The notes under the pieces are model-generated. The model saw only the letters and a program-made list of their open reading frames with translations, did no database searches and had not been told where the DNA came from. A DNA stretch of 64,000 nucleotides from DIGJ01 sp041821315 (GTDB lineage: Bacteria > Bacillota > Clostridia > Lachnospirales > Lachnospiraceae): positions 62,001 to 126,000 of the forward strand of contig JBGUEO010000007.1 of the NCBI GenBank assembly GCA_041821315.1, read 5' to 3'. Position 1 is the stretch's first letter, and every line of letters starts with the position of its first letter. The translations under genes and the position numbers were made by a program. Shown here piece by piece: positions 35,943-44,931 of the stretch.

Positions 35943-36989
35943 ATGAAAAAAAGATTATTAAGTGTAGTACTCGGGGTAACCATGGTTGCATCTTTATTAG
36001 CAGGCTGTGGTAACAAAACAACACAAGATCAAACCACAGATGAGTCAACAAAGACAGACACGCAAACAGATACGAAAACAGATGAGACAGCTGATACAAC
36101 AACGGAAGCGTTGAAAGGTGGTGGAAGTAATATCATTTACATTATTACACCATCTCATTCCAATCCTTTCTTTGGTACAGAGGCAGTAGCAGCAGAAGAA
36201 AAAGCAAAAGAGCTAGGGTATGAGGTAAAAACATTATCTCATGATGACGATGCAACGACGCAGATGGAGCATTTTGAGGCAGCAATTTCGGATAAAGCAG
36301 CAGCAATTATCTGTGATAATGCAGGTGCTGATGCAACTATTGAAGCGGTGAAAAAAGCAAAAGACGCTGGCATTCCTACTTTTTTAATTGATCGTGAAAT
36401 CAATGAAGAAGGTGTAGCAATCTCTCAAATCGTAGCAAATAACTATCAAGGTGCAAAAGCAGTAGCAGAACTTTGGGTAGAAGCTATGGGTGAAGAAGGA
36501 AAATACGTAGAATTACTTGGTAAAGAGTCCGATACAAACGCAGGCGTACGCTCTTCTGCATTCCATGAAGTAATTGATCAGTATCCAGATCTTGAAATGG
36601 CAGCACAACAATCGGCTAATTGGGAACAAACGGAAGCATTTGACAAGATGGGAAGTATTTTGCAGTCAAATCCAGACATCAAAGGTGTTATTTGTGGAAA
36701 TGATACAATGGCTATGGGAGCTCAGGCAGCAATCGAAGCAGCAGGACTTAAGGATGTTCAAATTATTGGCGTAGATGGATCTGATGATGTTAGAGATAAG
36801 ATTAAAGATGGGAAAATTCTTGCAACTGCATTGCAGCAGTGTGCTACCATCGCTCGTATGGCAGTTGAGCAGGCAGACGGGTATTTGAAAAATGGTACTA
36901 CAGGGCTTGATGAAAAACAATTAGTAGATTGTGTTGCAATTACAAAAGACAATGCAGATAAATTAAAAGCATTTGATTATCAGGAATAA
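35943..36989 (+). CDS. Ribose-type sugar-binding lipoprotein (periplasmic-binding family 4)
   Basis: A 348-residue protein with lipobox LAGC (Cys22), a Thr/Asp-rich linker (to ~60) and an RbsB-type fold: IIYIITPSHSNPFF, CDNAGADATIEAVKKAKDAG, IDREINEEG and ICGNDTMAMGAQAAIEAAG. It delivers a monosaccharide to the RbsA/RbsC pair at 37754-40344. Ribose, D-apiose and similar pentoses are bound by this family; the enzymes upstream favour apiose. AAGGAGG site before the start. Confidence 0.92.
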   Translation: MKKRLLSVVLGVTMVASLLAGCGNKTTQDQTTDESTKTDTQTDTKTDETADTTTEALKGGGSNIIYIITPSHSNPFFGTEAVAAEEKAKELGYEVKTLSHDDDATTQMEHFEAAISDKAAAIICDNAGADATIEAVKKAKDAGIPTFLIDREINEEGVAISQIVANNYQGAKAVAELWVEAMGEEGKYVELLGKESDTNAGVRSSAFHEVIDQYPDLEMAAQQSANWEQTEAFDKMGSILQSNPDIKGVICGNDTMAMGAQAAIEAAGLKDVQIIGVDGSDDVRDKIKDGKILATALQQCATIARMAVEQADGYLKNGTTGLDEKQLVDCVAITKDNADKLKAFDYQE

Positions 36990-37005
36990 TTGATTTGTAA
37001 TTTGG

Positions 37006-37031
37006 GGTGCGATTGTGTAAGCAATCGTACC
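37006..37031 (+). other. Hairpin after the ribose-type binding-protein gene
   Basis: GGTGCGATTG pairs with CAATCGTACC, including one G-T pair, around a 6-base loop. No U-run follows. It lies in the 102-base gap before the DUF2291 gene and mirrors the hairpins behind the other binding-protein genes. Confidence 0.5.
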
Positions 37032-37091
37032 TTACTAAAATAAGCATTATATAAGTGTATTTGTGAGGATTTGTAAGAAAAGGAGAAGGCT

Positions 37092-37733
37092 ATGAAGAAA
37101 AGATTGGTAGCACTTTGCATGGCAGTTATGGTTGCAATGGCAACAATGACAGGATGTATCAAGATTGTAAAAATAGGGGAAGAAGCAAAACTAACCGGTG
37201 AAGTAGAATTTAACGCAGGTGATGATGTAGCAAGTTTTTGGGATTCGAAAGCAATTCCAGAATTAACAGAGAAAGCAGTGGATTTGGGAGATTTCTTAAC
37301 ACAAGCAAATGGAGACCTAAATTCTTTAGCGGATAAATATGGCAAATATTCAATGGGTACAAGTGGAGAACTCACTTATACCGTAAAAGGTTCTGGTACG
37401 ATAACAGCAGTAGAAACGGATAAAAAAGCAGGGTATATGACGATAAGTCTTGATGATTACACGGGTAGTGAAAAAATAAATATTCAGGTAGGATCCGTGA
37501 TGAAAGGTTCATCCGTAAGAGACGCACTCTCCTTCATTAAATTTGGAGACTATACGAACCAAGGAGAATATGCATCAGTCAGTCAAAGTATTAACAGTAT
37601 TATAATGGAAACTGTTATTAATCCGGAATCAGCATCTGGAATGAAGGATAAGAACATTGAATTTACAGGATGTTTTACAGTAAATGAAAATGATACCATT
37701 TTAATTACACCAGTAACCTTGACAGAAAAATAG
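37092..37733 (+). CDS. DUF2291 family lipoprotein of a ribose-type ABC operon
   Basis: A 213-residue protein with a short signal peptide and lipobox MTGC (Cys22), followed by IKIVKIGEEAKLTGEVEFNA, which resembles DUF2291 proteins. These are small secreted proteins of unknown role found beside ribose-type transporters. It lies between the binding protein and the ABC ATPase genes, with a typical site AAGGAGAAGG. It may help the binding protein or the sugar cross the cell wall; that is speculation. No catalytic motif seen. Confidence 0.7.
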   Translation: MKKRLVALCMAVMVAMATMTGCIKIVKIGEEAKLTGEVEFNAGDDVASFWDSKAIPELTEKAVDLGDFLTQANGDLNSLADKYGKYSMGTSGELTYTVKGSGTITAVETDKKAGYMTISLDDYTGSEKINIQVGSVMKGSSVRDALSFIKFGDYTNQGEYASVSQSINSIIMETVINPESASGMKDKNIEFTGCFTVNENDTILITPVTLTEK

Positions 37734-37753
37734 TAAAAAATGGAGGCAGTGGA

Positions 37754-39295
37754 ATGGATAAGAAGGTAGTATTGCATGCAGAAGCAGTCAATAAGATTTA
37801 TCCTGGTACAAAAGCACTAGATGATGTTTCCTATGATGTGGAACGAGGAAAGGTTAATGTTCTAATTGGCGAAAATGGTGCAGGAAAGTCAACATTGATG
37901 AAAATAATTGCTGGAATTGAACAACCATCTTCTGGAACGCTTTTTCTGGAAGGAGAAGAAGTTTCGTTTAAGGATACCACGGAAGCTAGAAAACATGGTA
38001 TTGGTATTATACATCAAGAACTTAGTTTGTTTCCCAATTTAAATGTTTATCAAAATATCTTTATGGGGCGGGAGATTACGCAAGGTATCAAACTCAATAA
38101 TAGAAAACATGCACAGTTGACTAAAAAAGTGTTGGAGAAGTTGGAACACCCAATAGAAGAAGATACTATTGTTGGTGATTTGCGGGTGGGGCAACAGCAA
38201 ATGATTGAAATTGCCCGTAACTTTATTCAGGATGATTTGAAAATATTAATTATGGATGAACCTACATCCTCTCTCAGTCAACAGGAAGTAGATGTATTAT
38301 TTAAGTTGATGAGGGAGTTTACCGATCAGGGAATTTCAATTGTATATATTTCCCACCGATTAGAAGAAATTTTGAAGATCGGCGATAATGTAACGATACT
38401 TCGAGATGGAAAATTTGTGGCTCGAGCAGAAGTAGAAGATATTGATGTACCTTGGATTGTGCAAAAAATGGTGGGTGCGGGAAAGTCCTACCCTAAAAAA
38501 GAGCGAAACATTGATTGGAGTAAAAAGGAAAAAGTCCTTGAAGTAAAAGATTTGTCGCTTCCCAAAAGTGGTGGGGGATACTTATTAGATCATGTCGATT
38601 TTAGTCTTCGAAAAGGTGAAATCCTTGGAATCTATGGGCTTATGGGAGCTGGTAGAACCGAGATTTTTGAATGCATTATGGGTCTTCGACCAGAACATAC
38701 AGGAGAAATCTATAAGAATGGGAAAAAAATAAAAGTGCAAAATATTTCGCAACAATTGGATCATGGGTTTGCACTTGTTCCAGAAGACCGTCAAATGGAA
38801 GGATTGGTTCAGACCCTAAGTATTGGAAAAAATATTTCGTTATCGAGTCTTAAAAAATATTGCAAGTTTATTTTCCTTAACGGAAAAGAAGAAAATAAAA
38901 ACATTGATAAACAAATTAAGGATATTATGATTAAGGTTGCGGATAAAAAACTTCCAATCCTCTCCTTGTCTGGTGGTAACCAACAAAAAGTTGTTATTGG
39001 TAAGGGTATCTTAACAAATCCTGAAATCCTTTTATTAGATGAGCCAAGTCGTGGCATTGATATTGGTGCAAAAACAGAAGTTTTTGATATTATCAATCAA
39101 TATGCGGAACTGGGATTATCCATTATTGTTATTTCTTCGGAATTAAAAGAAATTGTTTCGATTGCTGACCGTGTCATTGTATTATCAAATGGAATCAAGA
39201 CGGGAGAATTTTTTGAGGAGCAAATAACGGAAGATACGTTGGTACTATCTTCATATAAAGGCCATCATGGGCATGAATCAGAGAAGGAGAGATAG
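37754..39295 (+). CDS. Ribose-type ABC transporter ATP-binding protein (two ATPase domains)
   Basis: A 513-residue RbsA-type protein. The first domain has Walker A GENGAGKSTLMK, signature LRVGQQQMIEIARN and Walker B ILIMDEPTSSL. The second has the degenerate Walker A GLMGAGRTEIFE usual for this family and a normal LSGGNQQKVVIGKG and LLLDEPSRGID. It energises import through the RbsC-type permease two bases downstream. All key residues of the first site are intact. Confidence 0.94.
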   Translation: MDKKVVLHAEAVNKIYPGTKALDDVSYDVERGKVNVLIGENGAGKSTLMKIIAGIEQPSSGTLFLEGEEVSFKDTTEARKHGIGIIHQELSLFPNLNVYQNIFMGREITQGIKLNNRKHAQLTKKVLEKLEHPIEEDTIVGDLRVGQQQMIEIARNFIQDDLKILIMDEPTSSLSQQEVDVLFKLMREFTDQGISIVYISHRLEEILKIGDNVTILRDGKFVARAEVEDIDVPWIVQKMVGAGKSYPKKERNIDWSKKEKVLEVKDLSLPKSGGGYLLDHVDFSLRKGEILGIYGLMGAGRTEIFECIMGLRPEHTGEIYKNGKKIKVQNISQQLDHGFALVPEDRQMEGLVQTLSIGKNISLSSLKKYCKFIFLNGKEENKNIDKQIKDIMIKVADKKLPILSLSGGNQQKVVIGKGILTNPEILLLDEPSRGIDIGAKTEVFDIINQYAELGLSIIVISSELKEIVSIADRVIVLSNGIKTGEFFEEQITEDTLVLSSYKGHHGHESEKER

Positions 39296-39297
39296 TT

Positions 39298-40344
39298 ATG
39301 GGAAATGCAAAGAAAAGAAGCAGCAATGATATTATTATGACCCTTTTAAAGGGAAGAACCTTAATTATTTTAGCAATATTAGTGGTTTTATTTAGTATTA
39401 TTACAAATAATTTTTTTACCTTAAATACGGGACTTACCATTGCAAAGCATGTTGCACTTTATGGAATTTTAGGTCTTGGTATGACATATGTTTTGATTAC
39501 GGGCGGTATTGACTTATCGGTTGGGGCTGTTGCAGGACTTTCGGGAATGGTAGCTGGGGGACTTATTAATGAAGGGCTTACCCTTCCAATGTTTGGTGTA
39601 TCCATTTACTTTAGCGCTCCACTGGTATTCTTTATTACTGCATGTGTAGGTATTTTATTTGGATGGTTGAATGGAGTTATCATAACAAAGTTAAATGTAG
39701 TACCATTTATCGCAACTTTGGGTACCATGAATATCGCAAGGGGGTTATCCAACCTAAGATCAGGAGGAGCAACATTCTCGAATATCGTAGGAAATGAAGC
39801 CCTTGGAAATACAGGTTTTGATTTCTTGGGAAAAGATATATTGGGAATTCCAGTGGGAGTTATTATCTTAATTATTATCGCAATTCTTGCAGGTATCGTT
39901 CTTAAATATACATCGTTTGGATGGCATATCCTAGCAATCGGAGGGAATGAAAGAGCAGCCAAGTTATCGGGAATCAAGGTAAATCGAGAAAAAACATATG
40001 TATATATGTTTTCTGGCTTATGTTCTGCAGTTGTTGGTATGATTGCAGCAGCCCAACTGGTGGCAGCCCATCCAGCAACTGGGGAAGGTTGGGAAATGAA
40101 TGCAATTTCTTCTGCAGTACTTGGAGGAACCTCTATGGCAGGTGGCATTGGAACGGCGGGAGGAACCGTCATTGGTGCATTTATTATTGGCGTTATCAAT
40201 GATGGAATGACCATGTATGGTGTATCTGAATTTTGGCAAAAGATTATCAAAGGTGTGGTAGTAATTCTTGCGGTTGTCATTGATCAATTCCAGCGAAATT
40301 TGCAAGCAAAGATGGCATTGCAGGCAAGAAACGAGAATAAATAG
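39298..40344 (+). CDS. Ribose-type ABC transporter permease
   Basis: A 348-residue RbsC-type permease with about eight to ten membrane segments and the family signature GLGMTYVLITGGIDLSVGA near residue 60, then GGNERAAKLSGIKV and the C-terminal GGTVIGAFIIGVINDGM. It starts two bases after the ATPase stop. It forms the membrane channel, probably as a homodimer. A long antisense frame opposite this gene is a shadow. Confidence 0.94.
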   Translation: MGNAKKRSSNDIIMTLLKGRTLIILAILVVLFSIITNNFFTLNTGLTIAKHVALYGILGLGMTYVLITGGIDLSVGAVAGLSGMVAGGLINEGLTLPMFGVSIYFSAPLVFFITACVGILFGWLNGVIITKLNVVPFIATLGTMNIARGLSNLRSGGATFSNIVGNEALGNTGFDFLGKDILGIPVGVIILIIIAILAGIVLKYTSFGWHILAIGGNERAAKLSGIKVNREKTYVYMFSGLCSAVVGMIAAAQLVAAHPATGEGWEMNAISSAVLGGTSMAGGIGTAGGTVIGAFIIGVINDGMTMYGVSEFWQKIIKGVVVILAVVIDQFQRNLQAKMALQARNENK

Positions 40345-40375
40345 TAGTGCCGCTCAAGCAGCAGATGGGAGTAAA

Positions 40376-40777
40376 ATGAAAAAATCTGGGATTATTAATG
40401 CTCAGCTTGCAGGATTAATTGCAGGATTAGGGCATAAAGATATATTTTTAATTGGAGATGCCGGGATGCCAATTCCAAAGGAAGTAGAAATTGTTGACTT
40501 AGCGCTTTGCGGTGGAGTACCTACTTTTGAACAGGTTATGGATGCAGTACTTACAGAGACAGAAGTAGAGTATTATTTTCTGGCAGAAGAAATTCTTGTA
40601 AAAAATCAGCGACTATTGGATTACATTCAAAAATCATTAAAAGGGGTTGAATATGAAATGATTCCACATGTTGATTTTAAAGAACTTACGAAGAATGCTA
40701 AATTTGCAATTCGAACGGGTGAATTTACACCGTATCCAAACATAATATTAAGAGCTGGGGTTGCATTTCCAGCATAG
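40376..40777 (+). CDS. rbsD: RbsD-family sugar mutarotase
   Basis: A 133-residue RbsD protein. The ATG at 40376 is chosen because a GGGAG site precedes it and the conserved MKKSGIINAQLAGLIAGLGH then starts the protein; the open frame further upstream overlaps the permease gene. RTGEFTPYPNIIL near the C-terminus holds the conserved Tyr of the active site. RbsD enzymes interconvert cyclic forms of ribose and related sugars. There is no ribokinase gene here, so it probably prepares another pentose for the isomerase upstream. Confidence 0.9.
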   Translation: MKKSGIINAQLAGLIAGLGHKDIFLIGDAGMPIPKEVEIVDLALCGGVPTFEQVMDAVLTETEVEYYFLAEEILVKNQRLLDYIQKSLKGVEYEMIPHVDFKELTKNAKFAIRTGEFTPYPNIILRAGVAFPA

Positions 40778-40792
40778 ATAAATGTTACAACT

Positions 40793-40854
40793 TTATAACG
40801 ATGAAAATAAAAATCGAGTGTGTATTCACTCGATTTTTATTTTTATCGTTATAA
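40793..40854. terminator. Near-perfect 28-bp inverted repeat, bidirectional terminator
   Basis: The arms 40793-40820 and 40827-40854 pair over 28 positions with one G-T pair around the loop TGTATT. The inner part, AAAAATCGAGTG and CACTCGATTTTT, has A- and T-runs on both sides. It lies between the convergent rbsD gene and the minus-strand gene ending at 40896, so it would stop transcription from both. Confidence 0.85.
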
Positions 40855-40895
40855 AAGGTATCATAGTGTTGATAGCTCTAAGGTTCTAGTCTGGT

Positions 40896-42362
40896 TTATT
40901 CTAATAATATTTTTATCACATCCGCTTTGTCCTTCAAGTGATGCGGAATGCTCTCCCATAGTGCTTTTGCAGCCATATATTGAAATTGTACCATATATTT
41001 GTCTTTGGTAAACGTAATACCATCATGAATCGTTCCCATGAACCAGCATTTGTTTTTACAGATTCGAAACCCAATATTTTGAATAATGCTGGAAGCAGGA
41101 TAGTCGTTTTCTAGGATGCCAATTTCAAGATTATCGGTATTTTTTATTCGATTCACTACAGCATCAAGATGAAGGTTGAAGTCACTTTGATGTACCTGTA
41201 TGGTTGGAATATAGCTAAAAAAATTATCTGAATACATGACATAGTCTTTTTGTCTCATCAAATGAAGTGCATTTAAGTCATGGATAAAATAAATCTTTAC
41301 ATTCGTTTGATTCAAAAGGTGATTCATTTCCTCTGTAAATATCGTTCGCCAATAATGAATTTGAGCAGTTTGCTCAGCTGTGATTTTATTATAAGTAAGT
41401 ACCTTATTTAACAAGGATTCTTCCATTGAAAAAAACGATATGGTTGGAATAAAGGCATATATAGTCTCTGATATGGAGGAAAATAGGGTAACGTAGTCTT
41501 TAAAATCAATTAAATTAGGAAATACTGCACTTTTGAACGAGTGAGAAGTTTGAAGCAATTGATTGAAAATCGCTTGATATTGCAAAATGGTCAAAGAATC
41601 CGTACAGATTTGGGTATAAGTTTTATTCCAGTCGGTATCACAGGAATTACCAAACAATGCTATATCCTCTTCAAATACGTAGATACTCAAGCTAGAAGCT
41701 ATGTCAAAGGGCATAAAATAGTAACAGGTTATTTCCTGTCTGAACGCATAAAGATATAGATAATTAACCAGTTTTGTTGTAGTTTCCGACTCGGCGTTCA
41801 TTGCAATAATGAGACGGATGCTATTTTTGTTTTTGAAAAAACTAGCGAGGAGAGGATGAATTTGGTCAAAATAGTTGGTATCATCAAAAAGCCAAGAAAA
41901 GTTGGTACAATCATATAAAGAAAGTACTTTTCCTTGAAAGAGTAGTGCGTATTCCAAAAGATTGCGAAAGGCTTTTTTACGCCCTTCCAATGATTTATAG
42001 ATATAGGCAGTAGTTTTGTATAGGTAATCGAAGTTAGATTCGTTTTGTTTTGAATGAGTTAGTTGATCTAAATTCTCATATAAGATGTAGTTTATAATGT
42101 GTTTTTCTCGCATTTTTGATGAGTATTCATCTCCAATAAAGTTTTCAAAAAAATTATCAATTTGCTTTTGCTGAAATTCAGTTTCTGTAAGACAGGCAAC
42201 GATTCCTTCCCAGTAATAAGATCTTGCAGGAATTTGGCGAACACCATTTTTCCATTTGCCAATTAAGCTTCGGTCAACATGAAGTTTTTTTGATAAATCA
42301 CAGGCTCTTACACCAGTAAGCTCCATAAGTAACCCAAAAGGTGTTTTGTAATTAGCCACCAT
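40896..42362 (-). CDS. Helix-turn-helix protein with long unrecognised C-terminal region
   Basis: A 488-residue protein. Residues ~10-50 form an XRE-like helix-turn-helix (GVRACDLSKKLHVDRSLIGK, then WKNGVRQIPARSYY). The remaining ~430 residues match no domain I know; they are rich in aromatic residues, with no membrane segment or catalytic motif, and may form a ligand-sensing or oligomerising region. It is transcribed away from the chemotaxis receptor gene at 42604, with a 241-base shared upstream region holding a 20-bp inverted repeat. It may regulate itself or the receptor. Function unknown. Confidence 0.75.
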   Translation of the reverse strand: MVANYKTPFGLLMELTGVRACDLSKKLHVDRSLIGKWKNGVRQIPARSYYWEGIVACLTETEFQQKQIDNFFENFIGDEYSSKMREKHIINYILYENLDQLTHSKQNESNFDYLYKTTAYIYKSLEGRKKAFRNLLEYALLFQGKVLSLYDCTNFSWLFDDTNYFDQIHPLLASFFKNKNSIRLIIAMNAESETTTKLVNYLYLYAFRQEITCYYFMPFDIASSLSIYVFEEDIALFGNSCDTDWNKTYTQICTDSLTILQYQAIFNQLLQTSHSFKSAVFPNLIDFKDYVTLFSSISETIYAFIPTISFFSMEESLLNKVLTYNKITAEQTAQIHYWRTIFTEEMNHLLNQTNVKIYFIHDLNALHLMRQKDYVMYSDNFFSYIPTIQVHQSDFNLHLDAVVNRIKNTDNLEIGILENDYPASSIIQNIGFRICKNKCWFMGTIHDGITFTKDKYMVQFQYMAAKALWESIPHHLKDKADVIKILLE

Positions 42363-42444
42363 TCATTACCTCCAAAAATATTAAATTAATTATAGCACTT
42401 GTAGTATCAATTAGACAGAAGCATATCCTTTTTTGTCGCTTTTT

Positions 42445-42464
42445 GTCTACAAATGTCTGTAGAC
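42445..42464. promoter_or_regulatory. Inverted repeat between divergent genes, candidate operator
   Basis: GTCTACA-N6-TGTAGAC, perfect 7-bp arms. It lies in the shared region between the helix-turn-helix gene and the chemotaxis receptor gene, with extra TGTCT-like copies nearby, as expected for an autoregulatory operator. Confidence 0.4.
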
Positions 42465-42603
42465 GTTCGTGGAAAAGAAAACGGATTCTATAGTTATTAA
42501 AGACTCAAGTGTGTAAAATTAGAACAGGATATGAGTATACAGTAAAAAGGAGACTGTTAGCAGATAAGTTAGATTACAAAACATAAGGATAAGGGGAAAG
42601 CGG

Positions 42604-44298
42604 ATGGAAGGAAAAAAACAATTTAGCATTGGGAGAAAACTGTTATGCATTACATTAATTCCATTAGTACTAGTTATGGTGTGTAGTATCGTTTTTAATG
42701 TAAAAAGCCAGGAGTATTTGACAACAAAGCAATTGCAAGCGAGTATGGAGATGGCAATCAGCGGAATCGATATTTTATATCAAACGGTTTCAGATGGTGA
42801 CTTTTTACAAGATAATGGGAGTTATAAAAAAGGAGAGTATTCAATTTCGGAGAGTCAGGCACTGTTGCAGAAATTTTGCGAAGAGTCAGGGATTAATGGA
42901 GCTGTGTTCTATGGGACGGAACGCATGATTGGAAATTCGGAAGGTAATGAGGTGTTATCGGATTCGATATGGAATATAGTATCACAAGGGAAAACTGTAT
43001 TTGACGATAGCAAAGAACTGGATGGAATCGAATCCTATTGCGGCTTTGCACCTCTTTATCAGCCAAGTACAGGAGAAGTAATCGGTGCAATTTGCGTAGA
43101 CTGTTCGAAAGAGAGTATTCAAACAATCATTCAAAAGGCAATCATTCAATTTTTAATCGTTATGGGGACACTTTTGTTGCTATCAATGATTGTTACGATT
43201 CTTTGGATTTATCTTCTCATGCGGCGTTTAAAAAAAATAGAATATGGAATTGGTATTTTAGCAAAAGGAGATCTAACACAAGAAATTCCAAAGAACTTGA
43301 AACATAATCATGATGAATTTGGAATACTTGCAAGAACAACGGGAGAGCTTCGATTAAATTTGATACGTATTGTGAAAGATATTAAGCATAGTTGCAAAGA
43401 CTTAAAGGAGTTTAATCATGATTTTTTAGAATCGTTTTCTAAAATTACGGTAGATGTAGAAAATATACATTCTTCCGTAGAAGAAATTGCAAATGGAGCG
43501 ACATCACAAGCAATCGAAACGACCAAAAGTACAGAACGTATTGTCGAAATGGGAAATCTTATTGATGAAACCAGTAATCAAGTAAGTCATCTTCATGATA
43601 ATTCAGTGCAAATGGAAGCTTATAGTAATTATGCAAAAGAAGCAGTGATGATCTTAAGTGAAAACAATGAAAAGACAATTGACTCAGTTTTGTCGGTGAA
43701 AGAGCAGACAAATAAAACCCATGAGTCTGCAATAGAAATTCAAAAAGCGGTAGACATGATTACGGATATAGCGTCGCAAACAAATTTACTATCTTTGAAT
43801 GCAAGTATTGAAGCGGCAAGAGCTGGAGAGCATGGTCATGGATTTTCAATCGTTGCGCAGCAGATTCGTTCTTTGTCCGAACAATCCAAGGAAATGGCGG
43901 AGCAAATCACAAAAATAATAAGTAAGCTTAGAGGAAACTCAGATGATAGCGTTACTTTGATGGATGCCGTTGAAACCGTAATTTTGGAGCAAGATAAAAA
44001 GATAAAGTCTTCAATCAAAACGTTTGAAGATTTAAATGTTGAGATAATGGATGCAATAAACATGGTGGCTCAGATACTAGAAAATGAAAAAAAATTAAGT
44101 ATGGTAAAGAATGCAGTACAAAATAGTATGGAGAGTTTGGCAGGAATTGCAGAAGAAAATGCAGCAAGTACGGAAGAAACATCTGCGACATTACATGCTT
44201 TGAATGAAATTATTAAACATTGTGAAAAGGATACCAAAGAATTATTAAAGGTTTCTGAGCAGCTAACATCGCATTCATTACAGTTTCATTTGGAATAG
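42604..44298 (+). CDS. Methyl-accepting chemotaxis protein
   Basis: A 564-residue receptor. Membrane segment at ~12-32, an extracellular sensing domain to ~180, a second membrane segment at ~183-207, a HAMP linker, then a long coiled-coil signalling domain. The hairpin tip carries the hallmark SLNASIEAARAGEHGHGF and IVAQQIRSLSEQS. It would couple an outside ligand to CheA/CheW and flagellar motion; the ligand is unknown. AAGGGGAA site before the ATG. Confidence 0.95.
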   Translation: MEGKKQFSIGRKLLCITLIPLVLVMVCSIVFNVKSQEYLTTKQLQASMEMAISGIDILYQTVSDGDFLQDNGSYKKGEYSISESQALLQKFCEESGINGAVFYGTERMIGNSEGNEVLSDSIWNIVSQGKTVFDDSKELDGIESYCGFAPLYQPSTGEVIGAICVDCSKESIQTIIQKAIIQFLIVMGTLLLLSMIVTILWIYLLMRRLKKIEYGIGILAKGDLTQEIPKNLKHNHDEFGILARTTGELRLNLIRIVKDIKHSCKDLKEFNHDFLESFSKITVDVENIHSSVEEIANGATSQAIETTKSTERIVEMGNLIDETSNQVSHLHDNSVQMEAYSNYAKEAVMILSENNEKTIDSVLSVKEQTNKTHESAIEIQKAVDMITDIASQTNLLSLNASIEAARAGEHGHGFSIVAQQIRSLSEQSKEMAEQITKIISKLRGNSDDSVTLMDAVETVILEQDKKIKSSIKTFEDLNVEIMDAINMVAQILENEKKLSMVKNAVQNSMESLAGIAEENAASTEETSATLHALNEIIKHCEKDTKELLKVSEQLTSHSLQFHLE

Positions 44299-44379
44299 TT
44301 GTAAAATAAATAGCCTTTAAAGCGCTTCAGAATTGAGCATTGTTTGCATAGAATGTAAAAAAAGAAAAAAAGGAACCCT

Positions 44380-44919
44380 ATGGAATTAAAGGATAGCAAA
44401 ACATATGAAAATTTGCAAAAAGCGTTTGATGGAGAGTTAAAAGCAAGCACAAAATATGCTATTTATGCTGAAAAGGCAAGAGAAGATGGTTATCAGCAAA
44501 TAGGCAATATTTTTGATACAACAGCAGAAAATGAAAGGGAACATGCACAACTTTGGCTTAAGTCGATGGAGGATGGCGAAATACCAGACACCCTGGATAA
44601 TTTAATTGATGCAATTAAAGGGGAGAGCTATGAATGGAAAACGATGTATCCAGAGTTTGCCAGAGTAGCTAAAGAAGAAGGATTTGAATCAATAGCAACA
44701 TTATTTGAAGAGGTCGGAACGATAGAAAGACATCATGATTTTCGTTATGAGCGGTTAAAAGATAATATAGAAGATAACACAGTGTTTTGTAAGCAAAGTG
44801 AGCGTGTTTGGATTTGCCTAAATTGTGGAAATATCGCATGGGGAGAATGTGCACCTGACATCTGTCCAGTATGTGGATATCCACAAGGGTATTATGAACT
44901 TTTCAGTGAAAACATATAA
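44380..44919 (+). CDS. rbr: Rubrerythrin
   Basis: A 179-residue protein. Residues ~1-135 form the ferritin-like four-helix diiron domain with repeated Glu/His iron ligands (AENEREHAQLW and TIERHHDFRYERL). Residues ~140-179 form a rubredoxin-like iron site with two Cys pairs, CLNCG and CPVCG. In anaerobes it reduces hydrogen peroxide and protects against oxygen. It is a single gene between the chemotaxis receptor and the Wadjet operon. Confidence 0.95.
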   Translation: MELKDSKTYENLQKAFDGELKASTKYAIYAEKAREDGYQQIGNIFDTTAENEREHAQLWLKSMEDGEIPDTLDNLIDAIKGESYEWKTMYPEFARVAKEEGFESIATLFEEVGTIERHHDFRYERLKDNIEDNTVFCKQSERVWICLNCGNIAWGECAPDICPVCGYPQGYYELFSENI

Positions 44920-44931
44920 AAGAATTCCTCC

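Noticed and set aside
39606..40280. A 224-residue open frame on the minus strand opposite the RbsC-type permease gene
   Set aside because: It is the complement of a clear permease gene, has no ribosome site, and its composition mirrors the membrane codons of the other strand.
44315..44335. TTTAAAGCGCTTCAG, similar to a CcpA cre site, before rubrerythrin
   Set aside because: Several mismatches from the cre consensus and no carbon-metabolism gene follows.
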